DNA of 64,000 nucleotides from Prorocentrum cordatum (GCA_963575745.1 CAUYUJ010017788.1:93862-157861); one strand, 5' to 3'. Counted from the first letter of the stretch, positions 32,325 to 43,325 are shown. A program made the numbers and translations. The notes: generated from the letters alone by a model not told the origin.

Positions 32325-32625
32325 TCTTCTCCTCCTCCTCCTGCTCCTCCTCCTCCTCCTCCTCCTCCTGCTCCTCCTCCTCCCCCTCCTCCTCCTCCTG
32401 ATCCTCCTCGTGATCCTCTTCCTCCTCCTCCTCCTCCTCCTCCTCCTCCTCCTCCTCCGCCTCCTCCTCTCCTCCTCCTCCCTCCTCTCCTCCTCCTCCT
32501 CCTCCTCCTCTCCTCCTCCTCCCCTCCCCTCTCCCCTCCTCTCCTCCTCCTCCTCCTCCTCCTCCTCCTCTCCTCCTCCTCCTCCTCCTCCTCCTCCTCC
32601 TCCTCCTCCTCCTCCTCCCCTGGCT
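32325..32625. repeat. (CTC)n tract, about 300 bp
   Basis: Polypyrimidine repeat with many single-base contractions. Confidence 0.95.
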
Positions 32626-32777
32626 TCCACCGCGCCCTCCATTCCCCCTGCTCCCCTGGTCCTGCTCCCCATGTCCTCCTCCTGCTGCTCCGGTCCGTCC
32701 CTGCCCTCTCCCTGGGAGCCTCGGCGCGTTCTGGCGCCCTCGGCCCGCATGCCCGCCCCTCGCTCCCAGACGGCCCG

Positions 32778-32846
32778 ACGATGGGCGTCGCTTAATTAAA
32801 TTGGGGGCGACTCGTGGGCGGAGGGAGGAAGTTGCACTTCTCGGGC
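32778..32846. repeat. GGGCGTCGCTTAA dispersed segment
   Basis: GGGCGTCGCTTAATTAAATT ... CACTTCTCGGGCCC matches 60181-60243 (GGGCGTCGCTTAACTGGGG ... CTTCTCGGGCCCC). It abuts MITE-B copy 1. Confidence 0.65.
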
Positions 32847-32848
32847 CC

Positions 32849-33014
32849 TACAGTAGGTGCCCGACCACAAGAAACCCAATCCTGAGAACCCAGGACGTCC
32901 AGAATTTTTTGGTGCGGGAACGTCACGCTTCCAGTCACAAAACCATCGGAAACCAAGAAACCAAGGGCACCCTGGAGGCATGCAGGGTGTTTCTTGGCAT
33001 GGGCCTCCACTGTA
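32849..33014. mobile_element. MITE-B copy 1, ~166 bp
   Basis: Left end TACAGTAGGTGCCCGACCAC then AAGAAAC. The right end on the other strand is TACAGTGGAGGCCCATGCCA then AAGAAAC. The interior (CCCAGGACGTCCAGAA, AAACCAAGGGCACCCTGG) is shared with 41207-41387 and 41554-41737. Confidence 0.85.
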
Positions 33015-33049
33015 CAGGCTCCCTCTTGGGCCCTGAAGGGCCCCACGAG

Positions 33050-35495
33050 GGGCCCTCAAGTGTCACTTTTTCTGCAGCCCTCGCTGCCCCCCCCCTCCAT
33101 TTGTATCGCCCCCCCGCTACGCGACGCCCAGCGACGGGTCGCAAATGCTCTGCGGGGTACCCCTGCCACAGGCCACTGACCAAGCCTCGTGAGGGCCTCC
33201 GCTCCAAGGCCTGCGCCGCACCCACAACAGGGGGCGGAGAAGAGGCAGCCACAGCCGCGGGGCGACGGGAGCCGCCCCTGGCGACGCCCAGCGGCCGACT
33301 CCGAACCCCCAGCGGTGATGACCTGCGCGATGCGCCCGATTTCGACTGCCGCGAGAAGGTCACGACCGCTGGCGGAGCGGGGTCGGCCCGGGGGCGGGTG
33401 GGCGGGGGGGAGGGAACAGGGGCGACCCCCGCAGCCACCTGGTTGTGGTCCTCTGCTCTTCGCCCGTGACGCACGGCTTAGCAACTTAGGCTGTCACAGG
33501 GACGCCGCGAGAATGGTCTTCAGACCTGTCACGGGAGAGAGCGGACGCGGCCAGGGCCAGAACCACTGCCGGGGTCCGGTGCGAACCCGACGCTGCGGGC
33601 ACCAGGCCGCCAGGGCTGCACGAACGAGGGGGGGCATGGCCAGCAATGCAAAGAGTGGATCCAGCTGGCTCCATCCACCTTTCCTGATGGATCCTCTTTC
33701 CACCACCGCTGCCATAGGTAGGCCCGACCAACCTATGGTAGTGATGGTGGTAAGCTGTCTATCAGAGAAGCTCCGGCTGGCTCCGTCCACCTCTCCCGTT
33801 TCCCTCTATGCTGCCGCGGGCGTACTACGAGCGCGCCCGCCCTCCTACCTTCGGCCCGGATTGGTAGGCCCACCCTGCCAAAGCAAAAAGTGCCCTGGTG
33901 CCCGTGCATCCTACATCCGTGTGGCAGTGTGGCCCTCGGAAGGGTCTCGTGTCCTCTGGCGTGTCCTGCCCAGTCAGAGCCGACCGTGCATCTCCATAAG
34001 GATCTGTGCTCGGCTCACTCGGCCGCGCCCCGGCCGCGGAACGCCGCTCGGCGCTTCCCGCCCCACGTCGCCGCGGGTAGCACACGGCTGCATTTCGGCG
34101 GGAGGGCGAGCCGAGACAACGGGCAGCGCAGCACGGGCCCCTACGGATCCCTCGCGGGGCCCCCAAGCGCGCCAGGTGCCCGGGCTGCGCCCAGCCGTGG
34201 CGGCGAGGGGGCCTCCCGAAGGCCTATATAGCACCTTGATCCGAGCTCGCCCTCCTCGGGAGCACTGCCGTGGCAGGGAGCTGGGCGGCCCGGGGCACGC
34301 TAGAAGGCCGCCGGCGGCCCAGAAGCGGCCGACGTCGGGCGACCTGCGCTCCTCGACCCGAGGCGCCTGTCCCCTCGGCGGCGCCACGGCCCGGACGGGC
34401 ACAGGGCGCACCCCCACGGGGGGGGTCCTGTTGCTGCACGCTGCGATGCCACTCGCGTGGCATCGAGTTGCCACCGCTGGAGCACAGCACCTGAGGTCGC
34501 CTGGGCGGGGGACGAGCAGGGGGAGGAGGCGCCAGAGAGGGTCGAGGCGCCCCGCTCCCACCCCCCCCTGCCCCCCCCCATCCGTTTGGCCCAACGGCCT
34601 GGCACAGACCACGCCCAGGGGCGGCACAGCAGGACGAGGAGGACCGCGAGGAGGATCAGGAAGAAGCGGAGGAGGGAACAGGAGGGGGAGGAGGAGGAGG
34701 AGGAAAACGCGGAGCACCAGGGTAAACCCAAGATGCATCAACCGATGCTGCAATACACCTTCCGGTCCCAAGTCTCGTCTCTCAAACATCCATACTCTAT
34801 TTGTTGTTGAGCTGCGGGCGCCTCCCCTTTGAATGACGAATGGCCGAGCGGTCCGCCAGTCAAGCGAGGACGCCTGTTGGAGAGGATCCGCCCTCCATAT
34901 GAGGGATGCCCATGGTGACCCAATGTTGAAAAGCTCGTCCTCTCCATCCGTCCGATCGCTGCAAGATGCTTAGCCCGCGGACGCCTGCTCAACGAACATA
35001 CCACGCGAGAGCCCTGCAAGGAACCCCAACCACTTCCTTTCAAACGGGGAAGCGACCTCCATGTGCTCAAGCGCTGAGAGATGTCAAAACCGTGGATACA
35101 CGTCACGACGAAATCTCGCGCAACGGCCCCCTTTCGAAAGGGGGGCCGCCTTCCGTGATAGCGGCTGCGCCAGATCTGTCGGCGGATTGTCGAGGGTGGG
35201 CCGCTTGAGTATAGATGGTGGGTGTTACTCGGAGGCAGGCGCGAGGCCACAGGGAACCCCCCCATCGCACGTGAGGAACATATGCGCCGGAGGCCGCAAA
35301 ATCCTGGAGGACGCATTTCTCTGGTGAAAACGGCGGCGATGTGCATATGGAGGATCCTCGACCGAAGCTCCGCTGGCTTCCAGACCCCGCGCTCGTTTTG
35401 CGGAGGGTCTTCGCGCCATCCACGCGCGCAGCCCGGGGCAGTTGGACGTCGAGTGTGCTCAGCGCCGGGGGGAGAGCCCCACAGGGAAGGGGCAG
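33050..35495. other. GC-rich sequence with long unsupported frames
   Basis: A plus-strand frame of 547 codons (33189-34832) overlaps equally long minus-strand frames and translates to Arg/Pro/Gly/Ala-rich sequence with no domain, so I do not call a gene. A small hairpin (CCATAGGT...ACCTATGG, ~33712-33741) and a palindrome at ~35130-35153 (GGCCCCCTTTCGAAAGGGGG) are the only structures noted. Confidence 0.4.
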
Positions 35496-35499
35496 AAAC

Positions 35500-35591
35500 G
35501 CCTCTACTCCTCATCTTCCTCCTCCACCTCCTCCTCCTCCTCCTTCTCCTCCTCCTCCTCCTCCTCCTCCCCCTCCTCCTCCTCCTCCTCC

Positions 35592-35624
<33 letters not shown>

Positions 35625-35640
35625 TCCTCCACCTCCTTCG
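35500..35640. repeat. (CTC)n tract
   Basis: Polypyrimidine repeat with TCTTCCTCCTCCACC at both ends. Confidence 0.94.
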
Positions 35641-35644
35641 GTTC

Positions 35645-36150
35645 CCGCTGTGTGAAGCGAGGGCGCGCGGGGCCCGCAAAGCGAAAACCACATTGTCAGA
35701 ACCGTGCGTGGTCCATGCGCCGACGGGGCCTGGACTCACATGTTCCTTGAAGGCTCCTGCAGCGAAGAAGCGATGAAGATGAGGGTGTGGTGCTGTTGCT
35801 GCTGGTGGCGACGGCGAGCCTGGGAGCCCTTTGTAGCGTCTGTGAGCGCCAAGCAGCGTCTTGGAGCGCCTGGGGCAGCCTGTGAAGCGCTTGGGTCCAC
35901 CATCGGCGTCGGCGAAACGTGCCCGAAACGCACCGATGTGTTACATATTTCTTTTTGGGGCCCAGGTGCTCTTCCAGGCCAAGGTGTGGGCCGATGTTGA
36001 AAATCAGCAGATGCGCACAGAGTTTTTGTTAACAAAAAATGATCAGGGTTGGTTGTGATGTCTGCGCGCCGAACTGTACTGTATGCGCACGATGGTGATG
36101 GTTGAGAGAGCGTGATCCACCGCCGCTTTACTGTGGAAAATTCAATCCCC
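35645..36150. other. Single-copy sequence, no gene recognised
   Basis: Moderate-GC sequence including an AT-richer stretch near 35940-36060. Short frames only. Confidence 0.4.
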
Positions 36151-36234
36151 TCTTCCTCCGGAACCCTGGGGTCCCTCCCCGGGCCCCCCCCTTCCTTCTC
36201 CGAAAATCCCCCCCTTCCCCCCGGCAAGCCCCCC

Positions 36235-36760
36235 CCCCTCCCGAATACCCCCCCCTCCAGAAAACCGGGGGGGGGGGGGCACTACCGGTTCGAGCCCCCC
36301 TCCCCCCCCTTCCCCGAAGACCGGGGGGGGGTCACTACTTGTTCGAACCCCCTCCCCCCCCCTCCCCAGAAAACCAGGGAGGGGTCACTACCGGCTCGAA
36401 CCCATCCCCCCCCCAGTCCATCATGAAAAGGGGGGGGGTCACTACTGGTTCGAACACCCCCCCCTCCCTCGAAAACCGGAGGGGGTCACTACCGGTTCGA
36501 ACCTCTCCCCCCCTCCGTCGAAAACCGGGAGGGGTCACTACCGGTTCGAACCCGCCTCCATCGCCCCCTCGAAAACTGGAGGGGGTCACTACTGGTTCGA
36601 ACCCGTTCCCAAACCCCCCTCCGAAAACGGGGAGGGGTCACTACCGGTTCGCACCCCCCTCCCCCCCCTCGAAAACCGAGGGGGGGCACTACCGGTTCGA
36701 AACCCCTCCCCCTTGAAAACCGCGGGGGATCACTAGCGGTTCGAACCCCTCCCCCCCCCA
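36235..36760 (+). repeat. GGTTCGAACC minisatellite, forward array
   Basis: ~45-60-bp units: GAAAACCGGGAGGGGTCACT, ACCGGTTCGAACCC, then a C-run. One variant unit carries CATCATGAAAAGG (~36420). The GGTTCGAACC core matches the B-box/T-loop consensus. Confidence 0.9.
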
Positions 36761-36789
36761 CGCTCACCGCCAGCCAGCAAACAACTCTG

Positions 36790-37340
36790 GGTCCCTACCA
36801 CCGTCCGCACCACATCCCCCACTGCTGTCCCCAGCACCACTGTCCTCACCACCACTGTCCCCACTGCTCCCACCACCGTCCCCACTGTCCCCACCAGTGC
36901 CCCCACCAGTGTCTCACCGTCCCCACTGTCCCCACCACTGTTCCCACCACGGTCCCACTCTCCCCACTTTCCCCACGGTCCCCACCACTGTCCCACTGTC
37001 CCCACTGTTCCCACCACAGTCCCACTGTCCCCGCCGCTGTCACACTGTGCTGTCCCACCGTCCCCACTGTCCCCATCACTGTCCCACTGTCCCCACTGTC
37101 CCCACCACTTGCCCCACTGTACTACTGTCCCACCGCTGTCCTCACCAGCGCCTTCACCACTGTCCCCACCACTACCGTCTCCACCACTGTCCCACTGTCC
37201 CCACCACTGTCCCGCTGTCCCCCTCACCATTGTCCCCACCACCACCGTCCCCACCACTGCCCGCACCACTGTCCCACTGTCCCCGCACCACTGTCCCCAC
37301 CACCACCGTTCCCACAACGGTCGCAGCATCCCCACTATAG
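36790..37340. repeat. CCCCACTGTCCCCACCA minisatellite
   Basis: Irregular repeats of CACTGTCCCCACCACTGTCC separating the forward and inverted GGTTCGAACC arrays. Confidence 0.92.
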
Positions 37341-37379
37341 TCCAACTGTCCCGAGGAGCGGGAATCGTTTGCCAGCGGC

Positions 37380-37620
37380 AAGGGGGGGGGGAGGGGAGAT
37401 TCGAACCGGTAGTGACCCCCCCCCCAATTTCCGAGGGGGGGGGGGGAGAGGTTCGAACCGGTGGTGACCCCTCCCGATTTTCGAGGGGGGAGGGGGGAGG
37501 GGAAGGGGGGGGGGTTCGAACCAGTAGTGACCCCCCCCCTTTTCATGATGGACTGGGGGGGGGGCAGGGGTTCGAACCGGTAGTGACCCCCCCCCCCGGT
37601 TTTCGAAGGGGGGGGGGGAC
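37380..37620 (-). repeat. GGTTCGAACC minisatellite, inverted array
   Basis: Reverse complement of the 36235-36760 units, including the variant with CTTTTCATGATGG (~37540). The shared variant shows true inverted duplication rather than independent arrays. Confidence 0.9.
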
Positions 37621-37769
37621 GGGTTAGGACTGATGGTCGGGTCGGATGGATGTGCCCCATCTTCCTTTACACCTGATGACGGAGGTTGGGTCGGATCGGC
37701 GAGCGCCGGAGATGATATGCTGTATGGGATGGTGGAACCTGGGCTGGATGCATGCGCGCTGACTAGTAT

Positions 37770-37960
37770 CCATACTCCTGATTTCGTAATAAAACGGAGG
37801 GGGTCTGGACCCTCCAAGACAAGCCATTTCAGACCTCCCCCGTGGGAGAACCCTCCAAAACATCGTCCCCAGACCCCCCCAGGCCCTCCAAGATAGCCTG
37901 GAAGAGACCCCCCCCCGAAATGAGACCCCCCTCCCTTTATTACGAAATCTGGAGTATCAT
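37770..37960. mobile_element. TIR element (MITE-like), ~190 bp
   Basis: Left arm ATACTCCTGATTTCGTAATA then AAACGGAGGGGGTCT. The right arm on the other strand is ATACTCCAGATTTCGTAATA then AAGGGAGGGGGGTCT. Centre is pyrimidine-rich (CCCTCCAAGA). The arms are ~36 bp and nearly perfect. Confidence 0.85.
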
Positions 37961-39180
37961 GAGAATGGCTGGGCCGCATGCGCGCCAGATAGAAGTTCTG
38001 TAACTCAGGATGATGAGGGTTGTGTCGTCTGCATGTGAGCAAGCTTGCACCTGTTGCGATGGATGGTGACGGCTCGGCGGGAGGGATGTGACATAATCGA
38101 ATATGTTGCATCGAGTGGTGAGGTTGGGTTATACGGATGTGCGCAGCGCTAAGGCGAGAGCCACATTTCGTAAACCGACCCGGCTTCATCTTTGAAATCG
38201 TTGCAAGGTTTGAAAAGAAGGTGCGCGGCGCTAAGGCGAGAACTAGACTCTAAAAAACATTCGCGCTCCAGCCTCGGAGCTGTTGGAACTCTCAAGCTTA
38301 AGGATCATATCTGGCGAGGAAGTCTTAGGCGAAACAGTTGGCCCGGCCCACGGACATGCACGAGAAGGGATCGCGTTTCGAACAGCAACTCGTCTGGGCT
38401 TTTGTTCGCCAGCCCACCTGCTGACGCAAGCGCAGGATCAACCCCTTACGCATCGTGAGAGGATGCGCGGGAGAAGCATGGGGAGATGGGGGGGGAAGGG
38501 GAGGAGGAGGAGGAGGAGGAGGAGGAGGAGGAGGAGGAGGAGGAGGAGGAGGGGTGTTTAAGCAGAAAGAGGCGGGAGAGGGAGAGGAAGTGGAGGGGGT
38601 CGCGCACAGGACGTGGGGTCGTGGAGAGCTCGCCAGCACAGGCCATCCCCAGACGCCCTCCACACGGCTCGTGTCCGTGCGCACCTTCTGGTTATCGTTC
38701 CCCCGCCACACCCCCCAACTGGTGGCTGCAGCGACATACCCCGCTCGATTGATACGCCGGAGCTGCTGCTCATAATCCTCCGCCTCCTCATCCCACCTCT
38801 TCTCCTCCTGCCATCCCCTCTTCGAGGTCCGTCCTCCCAGGAGGGCCAGAAAAGGGGAGAACAAGGCGACGGTAGCCGTATCGGCACCTTCTCCTCCTCC
38901 TCCTCCTCCTCCTCCTACTCCTAAGGGGTGGCCCTGGATCCGCGGCAGCTTGGCCAAACACCGCGCGCCGCGTGTAAGGATTTCGAAAACCCGGGAGACC
39001 GAGTCTGGTGGCTGCTAGCGCAATGCCCATCAACTTTGGGACCTCCACCCCCTCAAATGAAGCATATCACATGCATCTTCCTCCTCCTCCTCCTCCTCCT
39101 CCTCCGCCCCCTCCCCCTCCCGTTTCTCAATTATTCCCCTCTGCGGAGGCGTCCGAAAGAGCTCCTGGGAGCGCCTAGAG
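37960..39180. other. Single-copy sequence with (GGA)n and (CTC)n tracts
   Basis: (GGA)n at 38500-38553; (CTC)n at 38886-38925 and 39076-39113. 38150-38250 has a direct repeat of GTGCGC(A/G)GCGCTAAGGCGAG. No gene recognised. Confidence 0.6.
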
Positions 39181-39184
39181 GCTT

Positions 39185-39265
39185 CCTGCTGTGGCAACTA
39201 ACGGAAGGCTCCCATACCATCTCGTTGGCTCTTGCGAATCGACGCTAGGCGATGCTAACCACGCC
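39185..39265 (+). repeat. GGCTCTTGCGAATCGA dispersed repeat, copy 1
   Basis: TGGCAACTAACGGAAGG, CTCCCATACCATCTCGTTGG and CTCTTGCGAATCGACGCTAG match 55165-55245. Confidence 0.8.
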
Positions 39266-39269
39266 GAAT

Positions 39270-40275
39270 CGAAGCTTATCGAGCCATCTCACCGAGAACG
39301 AAATACGAATCGTCGCGAGAGCGCTCGAAAGACGGAACTACGAATGCATGCGTCATGGAAGCAAACAGAGCCGCCACCACCGCCAGAGCACTATAGAACA
39401 TCGTTCCCAAAGGCCCCCCCAACAAAAACTGGTGTCACTCCGTCCTGGGCACTCTCTGGGGGCGCGCCCGGAACGGGGTGCCTGCCACATGCTCAGATGG
39501 GGGGGAGCGGCCAGCTCCCCCCTGACTGGTGGTGGCGGTTCTTCCTTCTCCGGGGGACGCAAGGCTCCGATGACTTGCTGCCGAATACCACGAGGCGTCC
39601 GCGAGGTTTCCAGGGAGGCTCGGGATCCACCAAAGGAGGGGGGACCCTGAGGGGTGCCATGAGTTCGATCCGCTGGTGCACCGAATTGCCGCGCACACAT
39701 GCCCCCCGCATGCCCCACTTATCGGGAGCTGCTGGCGGCTGGAGGGCATCTGTCTTGGGCGATTCTGGGAAAATCAGACGGTACCGGTACCGCTACGCGC
39801 TGGACCTCTCCCGGGGTGCGTTTTGACCAAGATTTCGAGGTGAGTCCGGCGGTGGCGACGAGGGCCGCCGAGGCGGCCCAAACCAGGGGAAACGAGGGCA
39901 GGATAGAGGTATGGATACCTTTTTTTCCCCCTCCGAAGTTCGGTGCACAAGCCGATCGAGCTAGCCCAAGCACCCCGTGGCCCCACCCCTTGGCGGGACA
40001 CCGGGAAGCCTCGGAAGAGCCGAGGCCCCCGCCGTGCACGCTCATCTGGGGCAGCGACGCGCGCAACCACCTGTGCGGCGGGGGGGGGCGCCGGGCGCCT
40101 GCCTGCGGCAGCTCCGTGTCGCGGAGACGCCGGCGCTGGTGTGAGGCACCGCGTGCGCCGCTCGGCCTTGAACGATCGCGGCGTCCCGTCAGCGCATGTC
40201 GCTGGATTGGAAGAGGCACTATATGTTAGGAAAAGACAAGTACAAAAAAAAGCTTGCGCAACCCCTTGCGCAACC
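39270..40275. other. GC-rich single-copy sequence, no gene recognised
   Basis: Overlapping frames on both strands up to ~200 codons, no recognisable domain or compositional support. Confidence 0.4.
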
Positions 40276-40279
40276 TTGC

Positions 40280-40520
40280 GCGACCCCCTTGCAATAGAAG
40301 AGGGAGAAACAACATATAAACATAAGCTTTTGGCGCTACTCGCGGATTTCTTGGATCTGCGCTGGACCCCCCTCCGCGCGGACCTGCGCGGAGCGCGCCA
40401 GGGGCGGCGTCGGAGGAGCCGCCGGGGGGCCCAGGCGCGGATCCGAGTAATCCGCGCGGAGCGCCACAAAGTTTATGTCTGTGTGGTTTCCCCTTCTTCG
40501 ATGTAAGCCCCGTGCGCAAC
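40280..40520. mobile_element. Foldback family F1, copy 2, ~240 bp
   Basis: Arms of ~75 bp (about 40288-40368 and 40428-40505): GGAGAAACAACATATAAACA, TGGCGCTACTCGCGGATTTC and TTGGATCTGCGCTGG on the left, with GGGGAAACCACACAGACATA, TGGCGCTCCGCGCGGATTAC and TCGGATCCGCGCCTGG on the other strand at the right. Confidence 0.88.
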
Positions 40521-40559
40521 CCCTCCAAAACTTCATTCACGCATGGGCATAAGCACTCG

Positions 40560-40690
40560 GAGGGCCGCGCCGGTTTCTTGGATCGGCGCCCGACCATCTG
40601 CCTGGGGGACGGAGCGCGCCAGGGGGCGGCACTGGAGGCGCCGCGAGGGAGCTCCAGCGCCGACGCCAGAAATCAGCGCGGACGTTCGAA
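40560..40690. mobile_element. Foldback family F1, copy 3, ~130 bp
   Basis: Arms 40564-40594 and 40652-40682 (CCGCGCCGGTTTCTTGGATC against CCGCGCTGATTTCTGGCGTC), central GGAGCGCGCCAGGGGGCGGC. It sits ~50 bp from copy 2. Confidence 0.8.
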
Positions 40691-40797
40691 GGTTCATGCT
40701 GTTGCCATTCTCTGTCCCCCGACTCTTACAGCGCAGATCGTTGGATACCTGGTGGGCCTTTTTCCACCACCAGCACCACCAGAAGTTGGAGGGGGGG

Positions 40798-40990
40798 GTC
40801 CTTCTCCTCCTCCTCCTCCTCCTCCTCCTCCTCCTCATTCTCCTTCTCCTCCTTTTCCTCCTCCTTCTCCTCCTCTTTCTCCTCTTCGTCCTCCTCCTCC
40901 TTCTCCTCCTTTTCCTCCTCCTTCTCCTCCTCTTTCTCCTCTTCGTCGTCTTCCTCCTCCTCGTCCTCCTCCTCCACCCCCTCCTCCCAC
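40798..40990. repeat. (CTC)n/(CTTCTCCTC)n tract
   Basis: Polypyrimidine tract with a higher-order duplication of CCTCTTTCTCCTCTTCGTC. Confidence 0.94.
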
Positions 40991-41206
40991 TCCAAGTTCT
41001 GGTGGTGGTGGTGGTGGAAAACCGGCCCATCTAATCTGGGCAACTGGCAGCGCACGACCTTGAGCGCCTTGGGGGCGCTCGTCGCCGTGTCGGCACGGCG
41101 CGAACCTGCAGAATCCCCTCCCGTTCGCAGAATTGGCGGGCGCGGTCGAGCGGGGGCAGACGAACCACCCTCTATACTTAGCGCCCAATGCAGGCGACTC
41201 CTTGTA

Positions 41207-41387
41207 TTGCAATAGGGGCCCGACCACAGGAAAAACCTTCCACGGGAAACCCAGCCCTGGGATCCCGGGGCGTCCATTGATTTTTGGTGCGGGAGCGTCA
41301 CCCCTTCCACGGCAAAACTATCGAAACCCAGCAAACCCAGGGCACCCTGGATGAGCAGGGTGTCTCTTGGCATGGGCCCCCACTGTA
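41207..41387. mobile_element. MITE-B copy 2, ~181 bp
   Basis: Ends TTGCAATAGGGGCCCGACCA and, on the other strand, TTTACAGTGGGGGCCCATGC. Interior GGTGCGGGAGCGTCACCCCT and GGGCACCCTGG as in copy 1. Confidence 0.82.
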
Positions 41388-41553
41388 AACTCACCCGAGG
41401 AAGGAGCCGAGCAGCGCAGGACTGCTCAGTAGACGCCCAGGAAGCCACAGCCAACTCCAGGAACTGGTGGGGTCGGGGTGGGTGTCCCCCCTTCGTGCCA
41501 CGAGGTGCAACGGCGGCGGCGCGAGAGGGGGGGGGGGCATCTGAGCAGCCCGT

Positions 41554-41737
41554 GTGCAGTGGAGGCCAGTCCACAAGAAACCTTCCACAAGAAACCCAAC
41601 ACTGAGACCCCAGGACGTCCACTGGATCTCGGTGCGGTTGCGTCCCGCTCTCCATGGCAGGACCATCGAAAACCAAGAAACCCAGGGCACCCTGGGGAGG
41701 CAAGCCAGGTGCTTCTTGGCACGAGTCTCCACTGTAT
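41554..41737. mobile_element. MITE-B copy 3, ~184 bp
   Basis: Ends GTGCAGTGGAGGCCAGTCCA and, on the other strand, TATACAGTGGAGACTCGTGC. Interior AGACCCCAGGACGTCCACTG and GGGCACCCTGG. Only ~165 bp from copy 2. Confidence 0.82.
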
Positions 41738-41837
41738 AAGGACGCTCGGTGAGGATGCAAACGGCCCTGAAGGGCCCTGCTAGCGTCTTTGCGAACGAGG
41801 CTGGCCAGCGAACGTCGCTGAGGATGGGGGCATGCGA

Positions 41838-42390
41838 GGAGGAGGAGGAGGAGGAGTAGGAGGAGGCGGAGGAGGAAGAGGAAGAGGAGGCGGGGGATGG
41901 ATGGAGGACAGGGGGAAGGGGAGGAGGCGGAGGAGGAGAGTCGGTGGAGGAGGAAAGGGGGGGGGAGAGAGGAGGAGAGGAGAGGAGGAGGAGGAGGAGG
42001 AGGAGGAGGTAGGGGGAGGAGGAGGGGGAGGAGGGGGAGGAGGAGGAGGAGGAGGGAGGAGGAGGAGGAGGAGAGGAGGAGGAGGAGGAGGAAGAGGAAG
42101 AAGAGGAGAAGGGGAGGAGGAGAAGGAGGAGAGGAGGAAGGGAGAGGAGGAGGAGAGGAGGAGGAGGAGGAGGAGGAGGAGGAGCCCGCCCTGCCCACAC
42201 ATGCCTCAAAACTGCCCCCCCCAGGAGGAGGAGGAGGAGAGAGGAGGAGAGGAGGAGGAGGACGAGGAACAGGAGGAGGAGGAACAGGAGGAGGAGGAGG
42301 AGGAAGAGGAGGGGGGGAGGAGGATGGGCCGCAGAGGCCTGCATGCAAGGGGTAGCCTTGGACAGGAGGAGGAGGAGGGGGAGGAGCAGG
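41838..42390. repeat. (GGA)n tract, about 550 bp
   Basis: Polypurine tract with a short interruption at 42184-42225 (CCCGCCCTGCCCACACATGC). Long frames through it on both strands are artefacts. Confidence 0.95.
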
Positions 42391-42559
42391 AGGAGTTTCC
42401 CGACCCCTCCCGGGATCACTCTCGAACAATGCTCCAAGCGGATCCGGCCGTGGCGACGAGAGGCCTCCGTGAGGCCCGAAGGGGGCGACGCACTACCAGA
42501 GAGGGCCTCCGCTGCCTCGACCGGGCCTCCTCCGACCTGCTCTTTGGAGGGCCTCCCCC

Positions 42560-42606
42560 ATTATCCTCCTCCTCCTCCTCCTCCTCCTCCTCCTCCTCCT
42601 CCTCGA
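42560..42606. repeat. (CTC)n tract
   Basis: Short polypyrimidine tract. The rest of 42400-43220 has no recognised gene; another CTC-rich patch lies at ~42930-43000. Confidence 0.92.
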
Positions 42607-43225
42607 GCGTAGCTGGGGCGACCAAGTCTGGATCTATCGAGCTGCTGGGCGGGCGACCTGATGCCGCACCTGACGGAGGAAAGCCGCCAGGCGCCTCTGT
42701 GTGAGTGGCTCTCCTGCTGTTCGAATTGCGTTGTGCAAGTAGAACGCAGATACTGCAATCAGCAGATAATTGCGAAATGGACTCACAAGACCAAGGCGCT
42801 GGATAGGGCACTGCGGGAGCTGGGAACGAGACGAAGTAGAGAGGAAACGTAGGAAGTGGGGCAGGACCAGATATGGACAAGCGAAAGCAGATAAGCACAT
42901 CCGAAAGGGCAACGCTGCTGTTCCTGACCTCCTCCTCTTCCTCCTCCTTCTCCTTCCTCCTCCTCCTGTTCCTCCCCTCTTCTTCCTCCTCCTCGACCGG
43001 GAAGGCCTCCCCCCTTTCCCCCATCGCACAGCCCCTTTTGTTGAGGGGGAACGAGGGGAGGAGACGGGCCCTGGCGGAACATTGAGCTGGCCTCGGCGAC
43101 ACATCGCCGATCTGGGCCCCCGATAGCGAATCCGCCCGCTCCTGGGCAAGGTGGGCTGACAGGCCCCTATATATGGGTATGTATGTACATGAGTACCTAT
43201 AAATATATGTATGTATAATTATATA

Positions 43226-43285
43226 TACCGATGACGATGAGAAGGACGATGACGATGACGATGCTGCTGCTGTTGCTGCTGTTGC

Positions 43286-43316
<31 letters not shown>

Positions 43317-43325
43317 GATGATGGC
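43226..43325. repeat. (GAT)n tract at the 3' end of the retrotransposon
   Basis: GAC/GAT/GCT triplets ending GATGATGATGATGATGG next to the retrotransposon's 3' end. The same triplet in the same orientation resumes at 48472. Confidence 0.92.

Noticed and set aside
33189-34832. 547-codon plus-strand frame
   Set aside because: Arg/Pro/Gly/Ala-dominated, overlapped by equally long minus-strand frames, no domain. Expected at this GC level.
36235-37620. tRNA genes suggested by GGTTCGAACC
   Set aside because: Only the T-loop-like core repeats. No A-box, acceptor stem or cloverleaf can be drawn.
40726-42429. 567-codon minus-strand frame
   Set aside because: Runs through (CTC)n, two MITE-B copies and (GGA)n. 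The apparent continuity is repeat-driven.
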